Assembly: GCA_011947345.1 (NCBI GenBank)
Contig: JAAVTG010000220.1
Coordinates: forward strand, 62,001 to 126,000
Origin: Phytophthora quininea
Lineage: Eukaryota; Oomycota; Peronosporomycetes; Peronosporales; Peronosporaceae
Direction of reading: 5' to 3'
Length of the DNA: 64,000 bases
Position 1 is the stretch's first letter. Each line of letters begins with the position of its first letter. The notes beneath the pieces were generated by a model. That model saw nothing but the letters and a program-made list of their open reading frames with translations. It made no database searches and was not told the DNA's origin. Positions 1 through 10,242 of this stretch are shown here, piece after piece. Position numbers and translations under genes: made by a program.

Positions 1-433
1 CTTGCAAACGTTTTTTCCTGTCCAAGGTTATTATTCAACCGTGGTCGTTGTCGCTCACTTTCGGTACTTGGCAAGCGGGGATCCCACAGAAAAGCTTTCG
101 ACTGCGTTTCGAAAACATCGATCTGCACTTGAAGCAGAATTTCTCGACCTACTTCATGAAGACCCAACTCAAGCGCCAAATTGGAGGCGCCAAAAGAAAC
201 TGGTGTTGCGGACAGTCCTACCGGGCCGATGGCGAACGGCGTTGACTGGAGATTGAGACGGGGATGCTGGTCATCTTGTGCGGTATGCGTCGGATCGCCT
301 GGCTCAAGTGGCGATCTCCACAGGTTCGTGAACATCAGGGCAATCTTATCGCAAATCGGCCACCATGTCCAAGTATCCGCAATGACCCCCCTTGAACACT
401 GCGATATTCGAGCCACGACTCGATTCGATTCAC
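1..433. other. Left-edge stretch without a recognised gene
   Basis: An open frame runs from base 2 to 256 on the plus strand (84 codons from the edge) and a second overlapping frame runs from 48 to 245. Neither shows a motif, signal peptide or splice pattern that I recognise. One of them may be the tail of a gene cut by the window edge. The stretch ends at the promoter of the first secreted-protein gene. Confidence 0.3.
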
Positions 434-435
434 TC

Positions 436-449
436 TCATTTTCACTTTC
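436..449 (+). promoter_or_regulatory. Initiator-like core promoter of the first secreted-protein gene
   Basis: The sequence TCATTTTCACTTTC lies 26-39 bases before the ATG at 475. It fits the oomycete initiator pattern (TCATT, pyrimidines, then a T-rich run). A similar pyrimidine block, TCTCCTTTTCACTCC, lies at 886-900 before the second paralogue at 946. The assignment rests on pattern and position only. Confidence 0.45.
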
Positions 450-474
450 AAGTGCTCAGGCTCCTCCGCCAACA

Positions 475-729
475 ATGAAATTCTTCCAGGTCATCGTCAT
501 CGCCGCTCTTGCCTTCTCAGGCGTCAACGCCAGCACAGCTGCCACCACCACCGGATCAACTGGAACTGGAACCGCTGCCACCGCGGCCCACGCGGGCCAT
601 GCAGGTCATGAAGCAGGTGTCGGAAGCGCCGCCACCGACTCGACCGTGGGGGGCAGATCATCTCGTACGGCATGCACGACTGTCCCTTCAGCGCGCACAT
701 ACTTTGATTGCGTCTTGAGTGATCCATAG
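475..729 (+). CDS. Small secreted Ser/Thr/Ala-rich protein, copy 1 (shortened)
   Basis: An 84-residue protein with an N-terminal signal peptide (start MKFFQVIVIAALAFSGVNA, cleavage probably after VNA). A short Ser/Thr/Ala/Gly-rich region with HAGHAGH repeats follows. The first 60 or so residues are closely related to the gene at 946, including the SAATDSTVGG motif, and the sequence around the ATG is shared too, so the two are tandem duplicates. After STVGG the similarity stops and the tail (ending CVLSDP) is unrelated. The divergence begins at a run of six G (about 646-651), where copy 2 reads GGGCGG. I infer a shortened copy, by a frame change or recombination. It probably acts outside the cell or at the surface. 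No RXLR or CRN effector motif is visible. An upstream in-frame ATG at 181 was rejected because it would bury the signal peptide. Confidence 0.6.
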   Translation: MKFFQVIVIAALAFSGVNASTAATTTGSTGTGTAATAAHAGHAGHEAGVGSAATDSTVGGRSSRTACTTVPSARTYFDCVLSDP

Positions 730-945
730 TATCCGAAAAACACCTGTACCTTGGAGCACTTGTCGGAGCACCTGGCTCAAAATCCACAAGTTCATGAGGG
801 TGATCGTATGACAAACCGACCCGCATATCCAAATGCCGCACGAAAACCACCTCTCCCTTCAGCCAATCCACTCCAGTCTCGCCAGTCTCCTTTTCACTCC
901 AAGTGCTCAAGTTCCACCGCCACCAACTCCGCCCACTTTACCACA

Positions 946-1447
946 ATGAAGTTCTTCCAGGTCCTCGTCATCGCCGCTCTTACCTTTGTCAGCGTCAACG
1001 CCGACACGGCTGCCTCCACACGTCCGACCACCACCGAAGCTGGTGCAGTAACTACATCGGCCCCGGCCGTGACGCCTGCTACCGGATCGCATGACACTGC
1101 AGTCACAGCGAGTCACCAGGGCCATCAGGGCCATGAAACTGGCGCCGCTGCGTCGAGCATTGGTGCTACCGGTTCTGTCGGAAGTGCCGCCACTGACTCG
1201 ACCGTGGGCGGCAGCAGCTCCGCTGGAGCGACTGCTGGTGGCACCGACAGTTCATCTGCGACTACCAAGGGATCATCGGACACCAAGGGGCATCGACCAA
1301 AAGGATTCGTCCTCCTTGGGCCACTCTACCCGCTCGAAGGAGTCGTCGGCGTCTGGAAGCGGGCATCACAGTGGAGCTGCCCAGGCCACGGGTGCCATGG
1401 GGGTTGCTGCAGCCACGGTCATCGTGGTTGGGTCGTACTTGTTGTAA
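946..1447 (+). CDS. Small secreted Ser/Thr-rich, probably GPI-anchored protein, copy 2 (one frame break)
   Basis: The protein starts MKFFQVLVIAALTFVSVNA, a signal peptide, followed by about 90 residues rich in Ser, Thr, Ala and Gly with HQGHQGHE repeats and SAATDSTVGG. Past about base 1,285 the low-complexity pattern continues in another frame, rich in Ser/Lys and then SGSGHHSGAA. It ends in a hydrophobic tail (VAAATVIVVGSYLL) and a stop at 1445-1447. A signal peptide, a Ser/Thr stalk and a short hydrophobic C-terminus is the layout of a GPI-anchored surface protein. The two frames join if one base is missing near the GGGG at 1287-1290. Without that correction the starting frame stays open to 1686 and ends in an artificial-looking Val/Gly run, see the repeat at 1492. 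Tandem paralogue of the gene at 475. Confidence 0.55.
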
Positions 1448-1491
1448 ACGCCTCCCGCCAGACTGGAAGACGGTCCCGGCTAAACGCACGA

Positions 1492-1560
1492 GTCGTTGTC
1501 GGTGTCGTTGTCGGTGTCATTGTCGGTGTCATTGTCGGTGTCGTTGTGGGAGTCGCGGTG
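1492..1560 (+). repeat. 12-bp tandem repeat (GTCGTTGTCGGT)
   Basis: About five imperfect copies of a 12-base unit lie 45 bases after the stop of the second secreted-protein gene, probably in its 3' untranslated region. Read in the gene's starting frame they would encode repeated VVVGV/VIVGV, about 25 hydrophobic residues that resemble a membrane segment. Confidence 0.7.
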
Positions 1561-1776
1561 TTTGTTGTAGTTGGTACCGCCTTTGTGTTAGGATTTAGCT
1601 GTACTCAATGGCTAAAACTGTGTATGCTCAAAAAGCGCTCCTTCAATTCGGACGCCCGCGCCATTAATTCGAGCGTGAGGAAATGATTGCACCCACCGGG
1701 TGTGGAGCCTCTATTCGAACGCCCGCAGGCTCGAATAGAAGCTCCTTTGTACCGAAAGAACTTTTTGCCAAAAAAA

Positions 1777-4700
1777 ATGTCGGCGGATCTGTTCGCGGAC
1801 TGGAAGAAGGAGGAGGAGTCGTTCAGCTCCGCGGGGCTACGATATAGGAGGGGCTCTGCAGGCATGTACGAGTCCCCGTACGGCGGTGACGGCTTCGGGG
1901 ACTCCAGCAACGACGACTTTGACTTCGAGACGGTGGGGGATGAGGACCCCGCCGCCGACAAGGAAGAGGAGAAGCCCATGTTCGAGCTGCGGGAGCACGG
2001 TCTCAAAGTGTCGAGGCGCAAGGGCTTCACGCTTAACTGTGTGGGCGTGGGCAATGGGGTGCTGGCCATGGGCTCCCAGGAGGGGCTGCTGCTGCGGTGC
2101 ACGACCGACGCCACCGACAGCTCCGGCACCGTGGAGGAAATCATGATCGAGCCCCGTGTTGCCATGTCCAACGTGTTCATCGACCCCACAGGAGCCCACG
2201 TGCTGGTGTCGATGGAGAACGGCTCCAACTTCTATTTACACACGGGATCGACACGTCCCAAGAAGATCATGAAGGCTCAAGCTGTGCAGTTTACGAGTGT
2301 GGCCTGGGACCGTCAATCCGGATCTCCGGAAGCCTCAGAACCTGTGCTAATTGGCACAGACTCTGGCGCAGTGTTTGAAGCCGAGTTTGACAATGGCAAG
2401 GAGAAATCATTCCGGAAGGTCTACCAGATCTCCAACCAAGGACCGATCGCGGGCATTGCGTTCGAGCATTGGAAACTCCCGTCAGGGGATATGAGGTATT
2501 ACGTCATGTTGACCACGTCGGCGTCGGGGAAAAGACCGACGCGCATGTTCCAGTTCATCGGAGGTGGTCCAGGTGGATTCGAAGCCTTGTTTAGTGACTA
2601 CACAAGTCCGGACAAGCTACGCTTCCAGGAACTACCGGGAGATATTACCAAGGCGGGCTGCAATTCTATGCGAAACAGGAACGTGAACGTGCGAAGGGAT
2701 TCGGCGTGCTTACAGGAGAGGGTGTGTACCATGGTGAGTTTGTGTTCGGTCTGTCGAGTACCATGGAGAATGTGACAACCGGAACGGGGCTACTAGCGTA
2801 CCCTGGCAAGCCTGAAAAATCGTCGGGTAGTCGGTCGTGGACACCGCCGATTTCCATGGCTGTGACGCAGTACCACGTCATTTTGCTGTTTGCTCGTCAC
2901 ATTCAAGTGGTCTCTAAGCTGAGTGGTGTGGTCGTCATGGAGGAGAGTTTTGATTCTCGTGTAGGCAGCGTCCACGGTATTAGCGTTGATGATACGTTCA
3001 ATACGGTGTGGATTCACTCTAGTCGCCGTATCCTAGAAGTAGTGATTGCGGATGAGGACCGTAATGTGTGGAAGCTTTTCCTGAGCAAGGCTGTGATGGG
3101 CAACGGTGACGACCGCGACTTTGAACAGGCTCTGGGAGTGTGCCGCAATGGTTGGGAACGTCAGCGTGTGTTGACTGCGCAGGCCGACAAGCTCTTCGAC
3201 AAGGGCGAGTTTGATCGAGCTGCAGTAATCTACGCCAAAACGACTCGCTCTTTCGAAGAGGTGGCGCTTAAATTCCTAGAGAAGGAGACGCGCGATTCTC
3301 TGCTATTGTTCTTATTGCAGAAGCTGAAAAGCTTAGGGAGTGAGGAGAAGACACAACAGACTGTGCTCTGCTCGTGGATCGTTGAACTCTTTCTGGACAA
3401 GTTCAACGTGCTGAAGGGTAGTGCTCAAGATGTGGATGCACATGCAAACTTGTTGTTCGAGTTTAAACAGTTCCTACAGGACCAAAAAGCCATTTGGACC
3501 CAGCCACAACCTTTAACCTGATCTCAAGCCACGGCAGACCGGATGAGCTCGTGTTCTACGCGACGCTTATTGAGGATTACGAAAAGGTGATCACGTATCA
3601 TGTAGACCGTGGTGAGTATGGCGCTGCCATTGAATTGCTGCGCAGTGTTGAAACTTCCAAGGTGGAAGAACTTTGGTACAAATACTCGCCTGAGCTTATT
3701 ATCCACAAGCCCAAGGAGGTGTACGAAGCGTGGCTTGAGGCAGCGACGTTGAATCCGACACGACTAATTCCTTCCATTGTTCGACACGTGCACCAAAAGA
3801 CTGGCGGCGTAGACGGAGACCCAGCTAACAACACGACCAAGAGCCGCTCGGTATTGGATATGGCTATCCGCTTCTTGAAGTTCGCCATCAAGCAGGGCAA
3901 CCGAGACCCTACGATTCACAATTACTTGCTGTTTTTGCTGGCGAAGCACCCCGATGAGCGTTTACTCATCAGTTTCTTGCGCAAGAAGCACAATGGCAAG
4001 CACCTGTTCGATATCGCCTTTGCTCTGCGCTTGTGCACGCAAAACGAGAAGAATCGCGCGTGTATTTACATCTACTCGGCTATGGGTTTGTACCAGGATG
4101 CTGTTGAAAAAGCCCTTCAAGTGGATGTGAAGATCGCCAAGGAAATGGCCAGTATGCCTGAGGACGACGAAACCCGGAAGAAGCTGTGGACACTCATCGC
4201 TAAGCATACGATCGACGCTGGTGGCGAGATCAAGGACGCCATGAACATTCTAAAAGAAAGCGGCTTGCTGAAAATCGAGGACATCTTGCCGTTCTTCCCC
4301 GACTTTGTGCTCATTAACGACTTCAAGAAGGAGATCTGCGAGTCTCTGGAGGTGTACAACGACCGCATCGAACAGTTGAAGGAGGAGATGCAAGATTACA
4401 CGCAGTCGGCCGAGTTGATCCGTGCTGACATGCAAAGTTGCGCAAGCGGTGCGCCGTGGTATCAGGCAACCAGCGTTGCGAACTCACTGGCCAGAACATC
4501 CTCGGCAAGGAGTTCTACCTGTTCCCTTGCTCACACGCTTTCCACGCAGGTGCACTGCGTCAGGAGATGCAGAAGCACCTCAATAGTTTCCAGAGACAAA
4601 CGGTCAAGCAGTTGATCCAGAAGCTGAACGAGCTTTCGACAGAGATGCCGGCGAGCACCAACTTTTCCAGAGACCTCTCTCTGCATTCCCTTTTCTGAAC

Positions 4701-4949
4701 CTGAACCTCTCGTCCAGCGAGAAGGAGCAAATGACCCCAGGCGCCGAGGGATCTGCAGCATCGGCAAAGGCCAAGAATGCCGCCAAGGAGCAGTCGATTG
4801 CGCAGGAGCGTGAAATGGTGCAGCAGAAGTTGGACGAGATCATTGCGTCCGAGTGTATTTTCTGTGGAGAGGTCATGATCAAGTCCATTCACACGCCTTT
4901 TATCACACCAGAGGACGAGGCCGATGAAGGCAGCGAGTGGACGATTTAA
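1777..4949 (+). CDS. VPS18: Vps18, HOPS/CORVET tethering subunit (four frame breaks)
   Basis: VPS18 (Pep3/deep orange) is a core subunit of the CORVET and HOPS complexes that tether endosomes and vacuoles before membrane fusion. The N-terminal half is a beta-propeller-like region with family sequence such as IAFEHWKLPSGDMRYYVM. The middle is alpha-solenoid (clathrin-repeat-like, with FDKGEFDRAAVIYAKT). The C-terminus has a RING-H2-type zinc site: LTGQ...FPCSHAFHAGAL near 4500-4560 and ECIFCG near 4850-4868. The start at 1777 follows a poly-A and gives an acidic N-terminus. The protein is spread over three frames with breaks at 2655-2657 (GGG), 3484-3488 (A5), 4434-4436 (A3) and somewhere in 4655-4695. 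Each is repaired by one extra base, and sequence on both sides fits the family. No intron is apparent. I read it as one intact gene with consensus errors. Confidence 0.88.
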
Positions 4950-5178
4950 AAGTGTGGAGGCGTCAAGTTTGAATCGACGAACGGCATTGCCAGAGATTTC
5001 GTTTTGAACAACGCGTTAACGCTGTGCAGACAAAGATGAGCTGGCAGACTCAAGTGGAGGCATGGCGAATGGAAATATGTGTTGAAACATTTGTTGCTAC
5101 GGCTGTGGCCCCTATTTTTATCGTCGACAAGTTGTTCCCTGATGTTGCAGGTTGTAGTTTTGAGCTGGTGTCATCAAG

Positions 5179-6750
5179 ATGAGGACGACTACGTCAGTGA
5201 TGGCTCCTCCGCGTTCCCGCGGCGGTGTCACTCAGGATTCGCCGTGAGTAAACTGGTACACAGAATTTGATTAACAAGTGCTGACCCTTTTGCATTGACC
5301 ATGCACACTCAGACAAGTCACATCGTCGCCTCGCAGGTCTTCTGATGATGTACGAAAACGAATGGGTATGTAGACCCTGCTTTCGTGCTATGATGACGGA
5401 AGATTTTAACGATGCTGTCCCTCTGGACAGACGACATCTACGGCGAAATCGAGTATAGCTGGCGCAATGGCAAATTTCATCTACCCCTCAAGTTCATGGA
5501 CTTCCACAAGACAGGTAGGAAGAGTCTGTCTGCAAGAACACTTTTATATTTGCTAACTGATGTCTACATTTTATGCTAGACGTCATGTTTTACTTTGTAC
5601 GCGCAGCAATCGGCTTCTCACTGGCCTTTGTGAAGGTGAGATCACTTGAGAAGGAGCTCTTACAAATGATGCGAGCTACGAAGCGATGCAGCGATAGCGG
5701 GGACGAAGAGGATCAACAACAGGCGTTAGGCGTGGCTGAGCTCAAAGACCGGATCAAAAGGCGATGGAGGCGCAACAAAGCTGTGCACGCTCCATGTCAG
5801 CGTCGTACGCCCGCTTGGTACTGCACTGTAGCAATTTCGAAAACCACAAGGAGGACGAACGCTTCTTCGAGTGTGTCTACTTCTTCGTGTGCTCCGTGGT
5901 AAAACTTGGGGTCGTACCTGAATACTGGCGCTCGTTGGAGGAAGAGCTGGGGTATCTCTTTCGTGGAGCGCAGTTTAGTGCGAACATCAAACTGCACGCT
6001 GCTACAGCCTATCCGGATGACCATACTGCAAGCTCATCCACGACAGAGAACCAGGACTCTACTAGCTCCTCTCATCCCGGGCTTAGATCACTTTCTGGCG
6101 CTTCCAATAGCAGTGGAAGTGCAAGCAACGGCAATTTCGGCAGTTTGGGGAGCATGAAAATGCAAAGCCTCCCAGCAGCGATCTCGAAGGACGCAGCAGA
6201 TCGATTGAAAGCAGCAGCAAATCCCTCGTTGTTTGAATTACCGAAGTCGCGAGTTTCTCACTTTGCCCCGTCGGTGCCTGTCCGACGTATCGTTGCTGAG
6301 TTGCAAGCTACGAAGAATCGAGCGTCACGTAACATGGAGCTCTCGCAAGCGCTACGAGATCGTATCCGTACCCAACGCAACGAAGATTGTCGCCGGCATC
6401 TTGAAGCTGTCATGAGTCCACGGCACAGCCTGGATCTAGAGACTGAGTCAACGTCGACAATAGTTTCTCGTCCTCACAATATTGCGAGTCCTCGAGTATC
6501 CATGAAAACCACGTACACGACGCGATCTCCGGCGCTCAATCAACTGCTACCGACGACTGAGGAACGCGTGCGGCTAGCACTTCAGTACGTATTCCTAGTT
6601 GTTTGATTTGTGCTAGCACATGCTAACAGACACACATTTCTCTGCAGAGGATACGAACAGGAACTCCAAGAGCACCGGAGCGCTCGTGCCAAAATCGGGA
6701 TGACGACGATCTGCACACAACGCGCGAGCAGTGGAGAAAGTAAACGCTAA
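5179..6750 (+). CDS. PPP1R36: PPP1R36-like protein phosphatase 1 regulatory subunit
   Basis: Five exons: 5179-5243, 5313-5365, 5431-5514, 5580-6584 and 6648-6750. All introns are 63-69 bases, GT..AG, and the phases agree. The recognisable core is NFENHKEDERFFECVYFFVC, followed by an EELGYLFRGAQF segment. This matches my memory of the PPP1R36 (PPPI_inhib) family, where RLFECLY and EVGRLLR occupy the same places. The family binds protein phosphatase 1 and in animals is expressed in testis and ciliated cells. The C-terminal third is Ser-rich and probably disordered. One frame break at 5756-5759 (AAAA) is fixed by one base. The start is uncertain: an open frame from ATG 5036 ends at 5182 and would join exon 1 if one more base were missing, adding about 48 residues. 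Confidence 0.6.
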
Positions 6751-6861
6751 GTTATGTGTATGCTGATACCAATCTCTTGAACATGCATGTATATACTCCT
6801 TCCCTTCAATCGGGAGGAAGTCGGTTCTGCTCCACCCTGGTGAGATCAATACCCACACTGA

Positions 6862-9793
6862 TCATTTCCAGCCAAAGCCTGAGTGTGAGCTATCCATGGA
6901 TCGCCGTCCAGGGGTAGCCGAATCCGTTGCTGCTGAGCGTCGGCTGCTCAAAGATGATCGACGACTTTCGGACACAGTCTTCGGGGTGCTAGTGGCCGAC
7001 CTAGTCGGTGTTCTTATGGGACTCGAACTCGAGCGATGCAGGGAACGTGACGAGCTGTTCCTTGTCGTCGAAGGTGAAGTAGTAGATCGAGTTGGAGACG
7101 ACGTTGGTACCTTTGGATTCTTCGGGCGTGACAAACTCGATAGTCGGCTAGGTGATGCTGACTGTCTTGTAGTGGGACTGCCCGTAGGAGCTTGTTGCGA
7201 TGATCCACTACGTCGCGAAGGATGCAGCGGCACGCGGCCTTCAGGCGGCGAGGCCGCCTTCGATGTTCCCGCGGATCGGGGGCTGTCAATGCCGACAACG
7301 AACGCGATTGCAGTGTCGACAACGATTTGCGGCGATTGTCAGGCGTCACAGCTTGTTGGATACCAGCAGCTGAAAGAGACTTGCGACGCAGATCGAAGTC
7401 GAGGCTGTTCTCGGTAGTAACTCCAGAGAGAGACTTACGACGGGCCTCGCGATCAAGTACCGATCCCGGACGTCGAAGTCTCGACGCTGCTGAAGAAAGT
7501 GGCGATGGTCTACCTGATCCAGCACTTCTAGCAGAGGACGATGATTCTACTAGTCGTGATGGCGCTGACAGCTGTGAGCGTCGGGTATTTGGTCGCTGAA
7601 CGGACGATGCCGACGACCGTGACGACCGGATTGAGCGGGTCGATCGTGCGGAAGTCGTAGATGACACGCTTCGAGATGATTTCGCCGAAGGCGTTGGGCT
7701 TGGCGGGCGCGACGGAGACAGCGATAGATCTTCCATCGGCGAGTCGTCCTGGTCGTCTGGTGGCTCTGTAACGTGGCGTCTTCCGCCAAGTAGCCACAGC
7801 TGCCGCTCGAGTGCCTCCTTACTGCTGTGTGCGACTCGCAAATTTTCCGCGTGTTGTTCGCATTGTCGTTGTAAGCTGCTCAACTGTGTCTCCATCGCAG
7901 CAGTCTTTGCTTCAAGCACACGGTTGTCTTCCTGAAGTTTAAAAAGCGCTCCGCTTTCCACACTAGGCTTCACTGCTCCCATCTGCACTTGGCTGACGCG
8001 AGCTCCAAACTGAAGCGAGCACGTCGTCTCCTCCACATCAGCCGAATCGGGGCTCAACTGAAGCATGAGCAATGTCTTGGCTTGTCCCGATAGCATATCA
8101 CGCAGCATAAACGTCAGCTTGGAATTACGATACGGAGTGTGTTTGGCCTTGTGCTGAAGCGCGTGGACGACATCTCCCAATGCAGATAACGACTTATTAA
8201 TATGTTGAGTCTCTCGAAGACGATCTCCTTCGACTTGACTTCGCGAAATACGCTCGGAGCCAGCAAGATCGACCAAACAAAGAGTGCTTGTTCGCATCTC
8301 ACGTGTTTCTCGGTGTTGACTCTCCATGTGCAGGAAGACCAGCGCGTGCGAGCGACTACTTTCCAAGTTCATCTTGGTAGCAGCGATGTTGCGGTTAGCA
8401 TTGCCGTCACGCATCACCGCGTCAACGTCAGCGTAGCCGCTCACGTCGCGGGCTGTAATATCTGTCTCGCTCTTCGCCACAGCGTTCTTACCCCCGCCGC
8501 TGCTGCCTTCATGTAGCAAATCCAGAATTTGGTCGTTGTAGATCTCGACCATGCTCACACGCAGAGTGTCCGAGTACGCCATCTGCCGCTTCTTCACAAT
8601 GGCAAAGACTTGCTGGAGTGCTCGTGGTATCATGCCAGCGTTAGTGTGTACTGTCAGACCATTTGCACGGTGTTCTAACTCTCCTTCGTTGTTCCCAACC
8701 ATCGTGTGTGTCTTGCCAGAGCCAGTCTGTCCGTACGCCATGATGCAGGCGTTATATCCGTCCGTGAAAGACACGACCAGCGGCTCTAGCTGAGCATACA
8801 CCTGCGCCTGTGTACTTTGTGGTCCAAACACTTGATCGAACGCAAATTCCTTACCGGAATCTGCGACCAAAACATTATTGGGGCGTGGTAAAACCAATGC
8901 CGGTGACCTGCCATCATCTTCATCGTCATGGCCTGGTCGAAGTCTACAGAAGACGCGGATTCTTCCCGACAGCTCGTAGTACTTCTCTGCCATAGTCTCT
9001 CGTTCTCTCTTCTCAGCCAGATACTGCTGTTGTAGCACTTGCTCCCGTTGATTCACATCGTCCACCACCATTGCAAACGCATCCTGCGTAGTGAGCAGTA
9101 CCTCGTCCCGTTCATCAGCCACCTGTTCCCTCAGTCGTCGAAGCTCTTCTGCCAAGCTTCGAGCTGCATCTGCGCACTCTGCGCGATATGTTTCCATTTA
9201 TTCGCATCTCCTGCTACCTGTAGCGTCTGGTCTCTTAGTAGCTCGTTCTCCTGCAGTATCTGCTCCACATCCACAGCGTGTTGCTCCATCTCCTGCACCT
9301 GCACTCTAAGCGTCGTGTTCTCGTCTGCAAGACTGCTTTGCAGAGCTTTAGCTGCCTTTACTTTTGTATGGAGTCTCTTCCTCTCGTATTCCATCTCTAG
9401 TAGTCGGTTCTGGAAGGCGGAGAGCGAGTCAGCGGACTCTGTGGCGGTAGACCCCACTTGTTGTCTTCGTTTGGTCTCCGAGTCCTTCAGCAGCTGCGTT
9501 ATGCTCTCCAGCAGCTCCTCAGCAGGCACTTCTTCGTATTGAGGCAAGTGCACAGCCATGACGTCAAACTCCCGCTGCGAGAGCACCAAATTCACGTACT
9601 CGTCGCCCGTCGCTTCCTTCAGAGGCACTTGGATCACGTCGCGGCCGAACATGACGCGGTGCGCTGAGATCTGCGGTGGCGGAGTAGTGTCTTCCGCTAG
9701 TAGAGCCTCTAAGGAAGACGTGGACGACGTGGAGGACGTCGGGGACGGCGGCAGCGCCTCCATGTCCAGCCCCAACTCGTCCGCGAGCGGCAT
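6862..9793 (-). CDS. Kinesin-14-type motor with Ser/Arg-rich tail (two frame breaks)
   Basis: A microtubule motor, with no intron seen. Order on the minus strand: an acidic N-terminus from ATG 9793; a coiled coil of about 150 residues; the neck-motor join ELSGRIRVFCRLRP; and the motor domain. Motor motifs are AYGQTGSGKTHT (P-loop, near 8700-8745), NLESSRSH (switch I) and LVDLAGSE (switch II). A short coiled coil and a long tail rich in Ser, Arg and RRKSLS repeats follow. The G-R-I-R-V-F-C-R-x-R-P neck placed after a coiled coil is typical of minus-end-directed kinesin-14. The tail repeats look like basophilic kinase sites. Breaks lie at 9191-9193 (TTT) and 7278-7282 (GGGGG), each one base short. 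The last part ends at 6862, 111 bases from the end of the PPP1R36-like gene, so the two converge. Confidence 0.88.
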
Positions 9794-9823
9794 TCACGCC
9801 AAATGAGACCGAAGTGGATGCTG

Positions 9824-9828
9824 ATTGG
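9824..9828 (-). promoter_or_regulatory. CCAAT box upstream of the kinesin gene
   Basis: On the minus strand AGCCAATCAG lies 31 bases before the kinesin ATG. CCAAT boxes recur upstream of two other genes in this window (near 36,886-36,919 and 40,677-40,681). The role is inferred from motif and position. Confidence 0.45.
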
Positions 9829-9878
9829 CTGAGAGCGAATATCACGGATTGCTCTTGCTAGACTTGGATGAACGAGGT

Positions 9879-9927
9879 TTTCTTCGGCTTCTTCGGCTTC
9901 TTCGGCTTCTTCGGCTTCTTCGGCTTC
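9879..9927. repeat. 9-bp tandem repeat (TTCTTCGGC)
   Basis: About 5.5 copies of a 9-base unit between the divergent kinesin and ankyrin-like genes. On the minus strand one frame reads Lys-Pro-Lys repeats followed by TSFIQV and a stop (9860-9862), which could be the basic tail of a small protein. I could not find the rest of such a gene. It is probably a plain minisatellite. Confidence 0.65.
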
Positions 9928-10242
9928 CTGAGGTAGAGCAAGTCGAGACGACCAAAGTGTGAGTGCTTGCAGGGCCCAACGCGTTCTGGTCTGCAGTGCA
10001 ACCTAAAGCCAGTCGAATGATGCTGTCGTCTGATCGTAAATGGCTACACATATTTCACAAGTCTGCCGTGACGCTTCAAGTTAGTTGCTGCGGACCTGCA
10101 TTGGATCAATGGGGCAGACACACAGCGCTCCACCTAAAGACGCGCTGCAGTTCCGCCAGATGGTCGGTAGCATTACTGCCCTCAACTTCAACTTGTCCAT
10201 CGGCAAATAAGATACTTTTGCTGATCCCGTGGCCATCTGCAG

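Noticed and set aside
475..1447. RXLR or CRN host-directed effectors
   Set aside because: Signal peptides are present but no RXLR, dEER or LFLAK-type motif follows.
946..1686. Single long ORF with Val/Gly membrane segment taken as the true second secreted protein
   Set aside because: The Ser/Thr-rich pattern and GPI-like tail continue in the shifted frame with a stop at 1447; the long frame runs through a tandem repeat. Kept only as an alternative in the findings.
7222..7599. 125-codon plus-strand frame near the kinesin tail
   Set aside because: Antisense shadow of the Ser/Arg-rich kinesin tail.
9039..9542. 167-codon Ser/Cys-rich plus-strand frame
   Set aside because: Complement of the kinesin coiled coil; composition is what antisense of Glu/Arg-rich helices gives.
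9879..9927. Short tandem repeat considered as a CRISPR array
   Set aside because: Nine-base units with no spacers, in a eukaryotic genome.
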